Of a stretch of 64,000 nucleotides of DNA, positions 33,661-41,121 are shown one piece after another. A program made the translations under genes and the position numbers. How positions within the stretch are numbered: position 1 is the first letter of the stretch; every line of letters starts with the position of its first letter. Under the pieces are notes generated by a model that did not search any database, was not told where the DNA came from, and saw only the letters and a program-made list of their open reading frames with translations. The stretch comes from Paractinoplanes tereljensis (lineage in GTDB: Bacteria > Actinomycetota > Actinomycetes > Mycobacteriales > Micromonosporaceae): contig NZ_BOMY01000033.1 in assembly GCF_016862435.1 (NCBI RefSeq), positions 186,001-250,000 on the forward strand. Direction: 5' to 3'.

Positions 33661-36653
33661 TCGCCCTCGTCCTGGCCATGGTCTGGACCCGCCGCGGCCA
33701 GGCCGTCACCCTCGCCCTGCTCACCATGTGCGGCGTCGCCGCCGCGGTGGCCGCACCCGCCTACCTGCGCGCCGCCGACCGGGCCGTCGCCGCCGGTCAG
33801 GTCGCCGCCGCCGACGCCGGCTCGCGCAGCCTCACCCTGATCGCCCGGCAGCACGACCCGCGGCCGGGTAAATCCAACCCGGACGCGGTCAAGGCCGACG
33901 TCAAACTCACCGAGACCGGGACGTCGCTGGCCGGCCTGCCCGGCTTCGACTACGTGTACGCCGCCGAGTACGCCACCCTCGGCATCGAACCGACCGACAA
34001 GATCCGCACCCGGTTCGTCTACCGGCAGGACGTCTGCGCCCACCTGACGATGGTCGCCGGGCGCTGCATCATCGGCGAGTCCGACCTGATGATCGGGCGA
34101 GAGACCGCGGCGCGCGCCAAGCTCGCCCCGGGGGACACGCTGAGCCTGACCTACGCGTTCTACAACGCCGACCCGAGGGTCGCCGCCTTCATCCCGGACG
34201 GCACCCCCAAGCGCTTCTTGATCACCGGCGTCTACGAACCCGGGGACCCCGCCGACGCCTACTGGGGGCGGCACAACTACTTCGGCCCGGACACCGGCGG
34301 GCGGACCGGGGAGCCGGTCTTCGTCACCTACGCCTCGGTCGGCCGCATGGACCACGGCGCGATCGAGCTGAGCCTCGACGGCGGTGCCGCGCCCGGCGCG
34401 CTCACCGTCGACCGGCTGCCGGCCGTGCGGGACGGGCTGGCCCGGGTGCAGGCGCGGGCCGCCGACCTCGGGACCGGCCTCGAGGTCGACACCGGGATCC
34501 CGGCGCTGCTCGCCCGGATCGACGCCGGCCGGGCCGCCGCCCACCGCATCGTGCCGGTCCTCGCGGTCTGCCTGGTCCTGCTCGCCTGCCTCACCATCTT
34601 CCTGGCCGTCGGCTACGGCACCGAGGGACGCCGGCCCGAGCTCGCGGTGGTCGCCCTGCGCGGCGCCCGCTGGGGTCAGCGCTGGTGGCTGGCCACCGGC
34701 GAGAACCTGGTCGCCATCCTGATCGGCACCGCGCTCGGGTGCGTCGCCGGGCAGGTGCTCGTCGACCTGTTCGCGGCCTGGCGGTTCCCCGGGCTCGGCG
34801 CCGATCCCGGCCTCGCCGCACTGCGCTGGGCGCCGTTCGCCGCGGCTGCCGCCGTGGTCACCGCCCTGCTCGCCGAGCGACGCCAGCTCGGCCGGCCGGT
34901 CGCCGAGCTGCTCCGCCGGGTTCCGCCGGCTCAGCGCGCCGCCTCCGCCATCGCGGCCGAGGCGGTGGTGGTCCTGCTCGCCGCGGTGGCCGTGGTCCAG
35001 CTGGTGCTCAGCGACGGCGGCCTGGACGGGGTCGGCACGTTCGCCACCGGCCTGGTGCTTGTCGCCGCCGCGCTGGTCGTGGCCCGGCTGGTGCTGCCGT
35101 GGGCGACCGTCTTCGCCCGCCGGCAACTGCGCGACGGCCGGCTCGCCGCCGCGATCGCCGCCTTCCAGCTCTCCCGGCGACCCGGCGGGGCGCGACTGTT
35201 CGCGCTGATCACCGCCTCGGTGGCGGTGGTCGGGTACGCGGCCTGCGCGGTCGACGTGGGCTCCCGCGGCCGGCAGGTCCAGGCCGATCTCGGCACCGGG
35301 GCCGCCCGGGTCGTCGCGGTCGGGCCACTGAGCCGGCAGGGGCTGCTCGCCGCGGTCCGGGCCGTCGACCCGACCGGCACCTTCGCGATGGCGGCGGTCC
35401 GGCTGCCCGCCTCCACCGACCAGCCGCCGGTGCTGGCGGTCGACACGGCCGGGCTGGCCACCATCACCACCTGGGACGGCGACCCGCCCGACCGGCACGA
35501 CCTGCGACCGGACACCGCCGACCCGGTCGTGCTGCGCGGCGCCCGGCTGAGCCTCGACCTGACCAGCACCGGCCTGACCATCGGCAAGCCGCTGCTGGCC
35601 ACGGTGACCCTCGCCCCGATCGACGGCCCCGCCGACCTGAGCGTCGAACTCGGCGAGCTGCGGGCCGGACGGCACGCCTACGACTTCCCGGCGGCCGCCT
35701 GCGCGTCCGGGTGCCGCCTGAAAGCGCTGCAGATCGCCGGGCGGCAGGGATCGCTCGACCTGACCGGGCAGATCACCGTCAACGCCCTGACCGGCGTGTC
35801 CCCGGCCCGGCTCACCGACCCGGCCGGCTGGCGGGTCAGCGACGGGGGCGAACTGACCGCCGGCCCGAACGGGTTGCGGGTAGCGGTCACCTCGCTCAAC
35901 CGGCTTCCCGACGGGATGTTCGTCCAGCCCGCCTCGGTTCCGTCCCCGCTGCCGGTGGCGGTCGCCGGGGACGTGGCCCGTCCCACGGTGCTCGGCCTCG
36001 ACGGGCGGCCGCTGCCGATCGCCTCGGCCGTGCGGATCCCGGCCGTTCCCGGGCTCGGCACGCCGGCCGTCCTGGCCGACCTCGACCTCGCCGACCAGGC
36101 CGCCACCGACGCGGCGCCCACCTCGAACGCCCAGGTGTGGCTGTCGGCGTCCGCTCCGGGCGACATCCTGGACCGGCTGCGCGACCACGGCCTGGTGGTC
36201 GTCTCCGACACCCGGGCCGGGCAGGTCCGGGACCGGCTGGACCGGGAGGGGCCGGCCCTCGCCCTCTGGTTCTACGTGATCGTCGCCGGGCTGGCGGTGG
36301 CCCTCGCCGCCGGTGCGCTGATCCTGGCCGCGGCGGTCGACCGGGCCCGCCGGGTCGAGGATCTGTCGGCGCTGCGCGGTCAGGGGCTGACCCGGGTCGC
36401 GGTTCGCCGGGCCACCCTCTTGACCTATCCCGTGCTGGTCGGGGCAGCGGTGGTCGCGGGCATGGCGATCGCGCTGCTCGGGTGGCGGCTGACCGGGTGG
36501 GCGCTACCGCTGGCCGGGATCGACCCGCCGGCGCTGCCGCTGCCCTCCGCGCCGCGGGTCTCGACGCTGCTCGGTACGGCCGCTGTCGCGTTCGTCGTCC
36601 TCGCCGGGGTGGCGCTGCTGGCCGGGCGCCGGACGCTGCGGGCTATTCGCTGA
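33657..36653 (+). CDS. Large FtsX-type ABC transporter permease, second subunit
   Basis: A 998-residue paralogue of the preceding permease with the same order: N-terminal helix (IALVLAMVWTRRGQAVTLALLTMCGVAAAVAA), external domain, FtsX block near residues 290-420 (VAVGYGTEGRRPELAVVALRGA), middle helices, second external domain with ASGCRLKALQIAGRQG, and a C-terminal block (VEDLSALRGQGLTRVAVRRA). The two proteins probably form a heterodimer. It is translationally coupled to the first through ATGA. Its final 11 bp overlap the convergent metallo-hydrolase gene. An ABC ATPase is required for transport and must be encoded elsewhere. Confidence 0.85.
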   Translation: MIALVLAMVWTRRGQAVTLALLTMCGVAAAVAAPAYLRAADRAVAAGQVAAADAGSRSLTLIARQHDPRPGKSNPDAVKADVKLTETGTSLAGLPGFDYVYAAEYATLGIEPTDKIRTRFVYRQDVCAHLTMVAGRCIIGESDLMIGRETAARAKLAPGDTLSLTYAFYNADPRVAAFIPDGTPKRFLITGVYEPGDPADAYWGRHNYFGPDTGGRTGEPVFVTYASVGRMDHGAIELSLDGGAAPGALTVDRLPAVRDGLARVQARAADLGTGLEVDTGIPALLARIDAGRAAAHRIVPVLAVCLVLLACLTIFLAVGYGTEGRRPELAVVALRGARWGQRWWLATGENLVAILIGTALGCVAGQVLVDLFAAWRFPGLGADPGLAALRWAPFAAAAAVVTALLAERRQLGRPVAELLRRVPPAQRAASAIAAEAVVVLLAAVAVVQLVLSDGGLDGVGTFATGLVLVAAALVVARLVLPWATVFARRQLRDGRLAAAIAAFQLSRRPGGARLFALITASVAVVGYAACAVDVGSRGRQVQADLGTGAARVVAVGPLSRQGLLAAVRAVDPTGTFAMAAVRLPASTDQPPVLAVDTAGLATITTWDGDPPDRHDLRPDTADPVVLRGARLSLDLTSTGLTIGKPLLATVTLAPIDGPADLSVELGELRAGRHAYDFPAAACASGCRLKALQIAGRQGSLDLTGQITVNALTGVSPARLTDPAGWRVSDGGELTAGPNGLRVAVTSLNRLPDGMFVQPASVPSPLPVAVAGDVARPTVLGLDGRPLPIASAVRIPAVPGLGTPAVLADLDLADQAATDAAPTSNAQVWLSASAPGDILDRLRDHGLVVVSDTRAGQVRDRLDREGPALALWFYVIVAGLAVALAAGALILAAAVDRARRVEDLSALRGQGLTRVAVRRATLLTYPVLVGAAVVAGMAIALLGWRLTGWALPLAGIDPPALPLPSAPRVSTLLGTAAVAFVVLAGVALLAGRRTLRAIR

Positions 36654-37440
36654 CCGACGCGAGCCGCTGGGCCTGCCCCTCGTGGATGAAGCTCACCCAC
36701 TCCCAGCCGGGCTTGGCCGCCGGGCCGAGTCTAGGGTCGGCCGGCTCCTGACCGTCCCGCAGGGCCAGCACGTAGGCCCGGTCGCGCTCGATCCGCTCGG
36801 CGACGTCGCCGCCGACCGAGCCGTGCCCGGGGATGACGACGTGGGCGGCCACGGCCTCCAGCAGGCGCAGCGCCGCGAGGTAGTCGCCGATCGGGTCGGC
36901 CGTGCCGTCGAAGTCGAGCATCGGGATCAGGACGTCGGACAGCATGTCCCCGGCGATCAGCACCCCACTGTCCTCGATGAACAGTGCCGCGTGGCCCGGT
37001 GAGTGCGCCTGATGCTCGATGATCCGGGCGCCGGGGCCGTCCCAGGGCAGCCGCGTCGTCCCGGTGGGCAGGGCGGTGATCTGGCCGTACAGGTCGAGTG
37101 GGACCTGCCCGGCGATCTCCGTCTCGGCCAGGTGCTCGACCAGGCGGGCCTGGAAGCCCGGGTCGGACACCTCCTCCCGGACCGCTGCCGCGCAGCGGGC
37201 CGTGCCATATCGGGGAGCCGCGCCGAGCCGGGCGTGCCAGAGCACGTGATCCCAGTGTGGATGGGTCGCGAATCCGGCCACCACCGACGTGGACAGATCG
37301 TCGGCGAGGCAGGTCAACTCGCTTTCCTGCAGCCCGGGGTCGACCAGCAGCACGCCGTCGGTACCCCGTACGACGATGGTGTTGCTCTTCAGAAATTCGC
37401 TCTCGTGAACCTGTACGCCCTCGGCAACCTGGGTCAGCAC
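36643..37440 (-). CDS. MBL-fold metallo-hydrolase
   Basis: A 265-residue metallo-beta-lactamase-fold protein with the metal-binding motif THPHWDH (residues 58-64), SPGHAALFIEDSGVLIAGDMLSD (later His and Asp ligands) and HVVIPGHGSVGG. This pattern fits the glyoxalase II/quorum-lactonase-like branch; the substrate is unknown. The GTG start lies within the last codons of the upstream DHFR-family gene (7-bp overlap), so the two are co-translated. The 3' end overlaps the convergent permease gene by 11 bp. Confidence 0.88.
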   Translation of the reverse strand: MLTQVAEGVQVHESEFLKSNTIVVRGTDGVLLVDPGLQESELTCLADDLSTSVVAGFATHPHWDHVLWHARLGAAPRYGTARCAAAVREEVSDPGFQARLVEHLAETEIAGQVPLDLYGQITALPTGTTRLPWDGPGARIIEHQAHSPGHAALFIEDSGVLIAGDMLSDVLIPMLDFDGTADPIGDYLAALRLLEAVAAHVVIPGHGSVGGDVAERIERDRAYVLALRDGQEPADPRLGPAAKPGWEWVSFIHEGQAQRLASVSE

Positions 37441-38030
37441 GGGTCGGCCTCACTTTCGTCGCGGAAGGCGTAACGGCTCATCGTCACGCCCTGGGGGAAC
37501 GTTCGCTGTTCGAGCAGTTCGAGGTCGATCGGCCGGTCGTAGTCGTCGAACAGCGGCCGGCCGAAGCCGAGGACCGTCGGGTGGGTGAACAGCAGCAACT
37601 CGTCAAGCAGCCCGGCCCGCAGCAGCTGGGTGGCGAGGGCCGCGCCGCCGACCGCGATGGTGCCGTCGGTGCCGGCCCGCAGCGCGGCCAGCTGCTCGAT
37701 CGCGTCGTCGCCGCCGATGATCCGGGTGTGGTGATCGGCGCTGTGCCGGGTGCGGGAGACGAGCACCTTGGGGGTGGCCAGCCAGATCTCGCCGTACTCC
37801 CGCATGTAGTCCGGCAGCGAAGCGTCGGCCGGCGCCCGCGGCCAGTACTCCTCCATGGTCTCGTAGAGGACCCGGCCGTGCACGATCAGCGCGAGCTCCC
37901 GGGTCTGCGCGTTGGCCTCGCGGTGCAGTTCCTCGGTGATGCGCAGCCACTCGCCGGCGCCGTTGTCCCCGGGAACCTGTTCGATCCGCAGATCGAGGGA
38001 CACGTTCATCGAATAGACGAAGCGGCCCAT
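37434..38030 (-). CDS. Dihydrofolate reductase-family oxidoreductase
   Basis: A 198-residue protein of the RibD C-terminal/DHFR-like family. It begins RFVYSMNVSLDL and contains LIVHGRVLYETMEEYWP, IGGDDAIEQLAALRAGTDGTIAVGGAALATQLLRAGLLDELLLFTHPTVLGFGRPLF, split by turns, which is the NADPH-binding pattern of the family. Such stand-alone proteins are common in actinomycetes, and most have no known substrate. It is divergent from an HxlR regulator with a clear inverted repeat between them, 17 bp before its ATG, and is co-transcribed with the metallo-hydrolase. Confidence 0.88.
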   Translation of the reverse strand: MGRFVYSMNVSLDLRIEQVPGDNGAGEWLRITEELHREANAQTRELALIVHGRVLYETMEEYWPRAPADASLPDYMREYGEIWLATPKVLVSRTRHSADHHTRIIGGDDAIEQLAALRAGTDGTIAVGGAALATQLLRAGLLDELLLFTHPTVLGFGRPLFDDYDRPIDLELLEQRTFPQGVTMSRYAFRDESEADPC

Positions 38031-38046
38031 CCTCGCCCCACCCCCT

Positions 38047-38069
38047 AGTGGTTGCGTTTTGCAACTACT
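38047..38069. promoter_or_regulatory. HxlR-type operator
   Basis: AGTGGTTGC-GTTTT-GCAACTACT is an inverted repeat with 8 of 9 pairs matched, placed between the divergent DHFR-family and HxlR genes. The right half GCAACTACT recurs exactly at 40067-40075. Confidence 0.7.
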
Positions 38070-38104
38070 ACAGTGACGGCGAACGACCTGTCAAGGAGGA
38101 ACCG

Positions 38105-38503
38105 GTGGAACCGATCGGCGCCGCCGTCGAGGTGCTCGGCGACCGCTGGGCGCTGCTGGTGCTGCGCGACGTCATCCTGGGCGACCGCCGCTACTTCCGG
38201 GCTCTGCTCACCGGCTCGGCCGAGGGCATCGCGTCGAACATCCTGGCCGACCGCCTGGTGCGGCTGGTCGAGGCCGGCCTACTGACCCGCGGCACCGCGG
38301 CGCGCGGCCAGCGCGCCCGCTACAGCCTCACCGAGGCCGGCATCCAGACCCTGCCGATCCTGGTCGCCCTGGGCAACTGGGGCCTGGACTGGCGACCCGG
38401 CGACGAGGAACTTCGGCAGCAGGAAATCCGCGAGGGAGGCCCGGCGTTTCTGGCGGAACTGATGGACGATCTCCGCGCTCGCCATCTAAACGCCACCTCG
38501 TAG
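38105..38503 (+). CDS. HxlR-family winged-helix regulator
   Basis: A 132-residue MarR-like regulator of the HxlR family. It opens IGAAVEVLGDRWALLVLRDVILGDRRYFRAL, which is the helix-turn-helix core, then GIASNILADRLVRLVEAGLLTRG (recognition helix and wing) and RARYSLTEAG. HxlR proteins often respond to electrophiles or oxidants and control small oxidoreductases. The GTG start follows AAGGAGG by six bases. The neighbouring inverted repeat and its second occurrence before the FMN reductase gene suggest it controls the DHFR-family/metallo-hydrolase pair and perhaps that reductase. Confidence 0.9.
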   Translation: MEPIGAAVEVLGDRWALLVLRDVILGDRRYFRALLTGSAEGIASNILADRLVRLVEAGLLTRGTAARGQRARYSLTEAGIQTLPILVALGNWGLDWRPGDEELRQQEIREGGPAFLAELMDDLRARHLNATS

Positions 38504-38567
38504 CCTGGGAAACGTGAACGCCGTACGGAAGGATGGGCTCGCGTAACGTGACGAGAGGGGAGTGGCC

Positions 38568-39437
38568 GTGGCTGAGGTTCGCGCCAACGGGGTCGACATC
38601 TGGTACGAGACGGTCGGCAATCCCGCAGATCCGGCCCTGCTCCTCGTCATGGGGCTCGGCGCGCAGCTGATCGACTGGCCCGCCGGTTTCGTCGAGCAGC
38701 TCGCCGGCCGCGGATTCCACGTCGTGCTCTTCGACAACCGGGACGCCGGCCTGTCCTCCGGATTCGACGAGGTCGGCCTGCCGGACGTGCCGGCGATCCT
38801 GTCCGGGGACCGGTCCACCGTGGCCTACCTGCTGTCCGATCTCGCCGCCGACGCCGCCGGTCTGCTCAAGGAACTCGGCATCGAGCGAGCCCACGTCGTC
38901 GGGGCCTCGATGGGCGGGATGGTCGCCCAGCAGCTCGCCCTCGATCACCCCGAGCTGGTCGCCAGCCTCGCGTCCATCATGTCGACCACCGGGGCGCGTG
39001 GCGTCGGGCGGCCCACCGAGGCGGCGGCCGCGGTGCTGATCCGGCCGCCCGCCGCCGACCGGGCCGAGGCGGTCGCCAACGCGGTGGCCGGCGCCCGGGT
39101 CGTCGGGTCGCCAGGCTATCCGGCGCCGCAGGCCGAAGTGGAACGCCGGGCCTCCGCCAAGTACGACCGGGGTTACCGCCCGCAGGGCACCCTCCGGCAG
39201 TACGCGGCGATCATCGCCTCGCCGGACCGCACGCCGGGACTGCGCGAGGTCACCGTGCCGGCCGTGGTGATCCACGGCGCCGACGACCCGCTGATCCCGC
39301 CGGACGGCGGGCAGGCGACCGCGGCAGCGCTTCCCGGCGCCGAGCTTCTGGTGATTCCCGGGATGGGCCACGACCTGCCGGTGCAGCTCTGGGCGCAGAT
39401 CGTCGACGCGATCGTGGCCAACGCCCGCCGCGCCTGA
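38568..39437 (+). CDS. Alpha/beta-fold hydrolase
   Basis: A 289-residue alpha/beta hydrolase with a full triad: Ser114 in VGASMGGMVA, Asp240 in IHGADDPLIP and His268 in GMGHDL. The oxyanion region is VMGLGAQLIDWP and FDNRDAGLSSGFD follows. It belongs to the same broad esterase group as the protein at 9796-10647. The GTG at 38568 is preferred to the one at 38562 because GAGAGGGG then lies at a normal distance. It follows the HxlR gene on the same strand after 64 bp; the substrate is unknown. Confidence 0.88.
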   Translation: MAEVRANGVDIWYETVGNPADPALLLVMGLGAQLIDWPAGFVEQLAGRGFHVVLFDNRDAGLSSGFDEVGLPDVPAILSGDRSTVAYLLSDLAADAAGLLKELGIERAHVVGASMGGMVAQQLALDHPELVASLASIMSTTGARGVGRPTEAAAAVLIRPPAADRAEAVANAVAGARVVGSPGYPAPQAEVERRASAKYDRGYRPQGTLRQYAAIIASPDRTPGLREVTVPAVVIHGADDPLIPPDGGQATAAALPGAELLVIPGMGHDLPVQLWAQIVDAIVANARRA

Positions 39438-39461
39438 CACGCGGCGGGGGTCGGCGGCGTC

Positions 39462-40028
39462 TCAGGCGCGCAGCGGCCTGAGGGCCTCGGCCACCTTGGC
39501 CAACTCGGTGAGCATGATCTGGGCGGCCTGCTCGGTGGTCTCGCTCGGGTCGAACTTGCCGTCCACGATCTGGTTCATCACGAACGGGATGTTCACCGCC
39601 TGGGCGATCATGAAGACGTTCAGCGCGTAGGTGACGCCGTGCACGGCCACCGCGGAGCGGGTGCCGGCCGAGACGCCGCCGTAGCTGACCACGCTGGCGG
39701 CCTTGTAGCGCCACTCGTTGTGCAGGTAGTCGATCGCGTTCTTCAGCGGCGCGCTCAGCCCGTAGTTGTACTCCGGGATCACGAACACGAACGCGTCGGC
39801 GGCGGCGACCTTCTCGGCCCAGCGCTTGGTGTGGTCGTGCTGGTACTTCGACAGGCGCGGGTGGTGCGGCTCGTCCATCAGCGGAAGGTTCTCCTCGGCC
39901 AGGTCGGCCACCGACACCTGGAAACCGCCGTGCGCCTTGGCAGCATCGACGAACCACTGCGACACCGGCAGGCCGTTGCGGCCGGGCCGGGTGCTCGCGA
40001 CGACTACCAGCAGATTCAGATCACTCAC
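39462..40028 (-). CDS. NADPH-dependent FMN reductase
   Basis: A 188-residue flavodoxin-like protein of the FMN_red family. The phosphate-binding loop ASTRPGRNGLPV lies at residues 10-21, FVFVIPEYNYGLSAPLKNAIDYL is the flavin ring-binding segment and VVSYGGVSAGTRS closes the site. It would reduce FMN, quinones or azo compounds with NAD(P)H. The GTG at 40028 (SDLNLLVVVA) is the natural start of the fold. A palindrome of HxlR type lies 25-44 bp upstream, so redox-responsive control is likely. It is divergent from an ArsR regulator. Confidence 0.9.
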   Translation of the reverse strand: MSDLNLLVVVASTRPGRNGLPVSQWFVDAAKAHGGFQVSVADLAEENLPLMDEPHHPRLSKYQHDHTKRWAEKVAAADAFVFVIPEYNYGLSAPLKNAIDYLHNEWRYKAASVVSYGGVSAGTRSAVAVHGVTYALNVFMIAQAVNIPFVMNQIVDGKFDPSETTEQAAQIMLTELAKVAEALRPLRA

Positions 40029-40052
40029 CGGGCGGTTCCGTTCCTCGAAGAA

Positions 40053-40072
40053 AGTTGCTGACGCAAGCAACT
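40053..40072. promoter_or_regulatory. HxlR-like palindrome before the FMN reductase gene
   Basis: AGTTGCT-GACGCA-AGCAACT is a perfect 7-bp inverted repeat with 6-bp spacer, also containing TTGC-TGAC-GCAA. The half site GCAACTACT is identical to that at 38061-38069. Confidence 0.6.
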
Positions 40073-40101
40073 ACTCTACATCCCCCGCATCTAGGCAGTG
40101 A

Positions 40102-40111
40102 CTTATATAAG
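40102..40111. promoter_or_regulatory. Palindrome just before the ArsR gene
   Basis: CTTATATAAG is a perfect 10-bp AT-rich palindrome ending three bases before the ArsR ATG. It is a candidate self-operator. Confidence 0.5.
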
Positions 40112-40113
40112 CA

Positions 40114-40479
40114 ATGTCTGATAGCGTACGGCCCGTGCACGCGTTCGACGTCCTCGGCGACCCGGTTCGCCGGCGCATCCTGGAACTGCTCGCCGACGGC
40201 GAGCAGTCCTCCGGCGGGGTCACCGAGGTCATCCGGGCCGAGTTCGGCATCTCCCAGCCGGCCGTCTCGCAACACCTCAAGGTGCTGCGCGAGAACGGCT
40301 TCGCCACCGTGCGCCCCGACGGCGCCCGCCGCCTCTACGCGGTCGACGACACCGCACTGCGCGAGGCCGACGCCTGGCTGGGCCGATTCCGCCGGTTCTG
40401 GACGCCGCACCTCGCCGCGATGGCCACCGAGGTGGCCCGCGGCAAACGCCAACGACGCCTCGCCGACGAGGGGAACTGA
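40114..40479 (+). CDS. ArsR-family regulator
   Basis: A 121-residue winged-helix repressor. FDVLGDPVRRRILELLADGEQSSGGVTEVIRAEFGISQPAVSQHLKVLRENGFATVRPDGARRLYAVD spans the whole HTH and wing (residues 10-77). It lacks the ELCVCDL-type metal-binding cysteines of ArsR/SmtB, so it is not a metal sensor of that kind. It matches the subgroup commonly paired with AHSA1-type SRPBCC proteins, as here: the next gene starts 3 bp after its stop. There is no Shine-Dalgarno sequence, so a leaderless transcript is likely, with the palindrome overlapping the promoter. Confidence 0.92.
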   Translation: MSDSVRPVHAFDVLGDPVRRRILELLADGEQSSGGVTEVIRAEFGISQPAVSQHLKVLRENGFATVRPDGARRLYAVDDTALREADAWLGRFRRFWTPHLAAMATEVARGKRQRRLADEGN

Positions 40480-40482
40480 CCC

Positions 40483-41121
40483 ATGGCCCTGCCCGACGTC
40501 CGACAGCAGATCGCGAGCGTGCGGCGCACGCTCGGCCGCCGCACCCTGGAGGCGGGGGAGGCCCGCGTCTCCACGATCAGCCAGGTCTACGACACCGACA
40601 TCGACGATCTGTGGACGGTGGTGACCTCCGCCGAGCGGATCGAGCGCTGGTTCATGCCGATCGCCGGCGAGCTCAAGGAGGGCGGCAGCTACCAGCTGGA
40701 GGGCAACGCCGGCGGCACCATCACGTCCTGCGACAAACCCCGCGGCTTCACCGCCACCTGGGAGTACGGCGACGAGGTCAGCTGGATCACGGTGACCCTG
40801 GCCGAGACCGACGGCGGCACTCGTTTCGAGCTGGAGCACGTGGCCCACGTCAAGGACGAGTGGTGGGAGCAGTTCGGCCCCGGCGCCACCGGCATCGGCT
40901 GGGACTCGGGCCTGCTCGGCCTGGCCGGCTACGTCCCCGACCGCGACTTCACCCGGCTGACCATGGACGAGATCATGGCCTGGGTGGCCGGCGGCGACGG
41001 CAAGCTGTTCATGCGGCTCAGCGCCGACGCGTGGGCCGAGGCCTCGGTCGCCGACGGCGAGGACGCGGCGGTGGCGGCGGCCCGCGCCGACCGCGGTTAC
41101 GCGGCCTACACCGGCGGCTGA
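40483..41121 (+). CDS. SRPBCC protein of the AHSA1 group
   Basis: A 212-residue protein with the helix-grip fold of the Aha1 C-terminal domain family: VYDTDIDDLWTVVTSAERIERWFMPIAGELKEGGSYQLEGNAGGTI, then WEYGDEVSWITVTLAETDGGTRFELEHVAHV, split between strands. Such proteins bind unknown small hydrophobic ligands. The downstream position in an ArsR-AHSA1 pair is the typical arrangement. The last 16 bp overlap the convergent SARP gene. Confidence 0.88.
   Translation: MALPDVRQQIASVRRTLGRRTLEAGEARVSTISQVYDTDIDDLWTVVTSAERIERWFMPIAGELKEGGSYQLEGNAGGTITSCDKPRGFTATWEYGDEVSWITVTLAETDGGTRFELEHVAHVKDEWWEQFGPGATGIGWDSGLLGLAGYVPDRDFTRLTMDEIMAWVAGGDGKLFMRLSADAWAEASVADGEDAAVAAARADRGYAAYTGG

Noticed and set aside
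33423..36188. A 921-codon minus-strand frame opposite the second permease
   Set aside because: It is a GC-driven shadow; the plus strand encodes a coupled FtsX-type permease.
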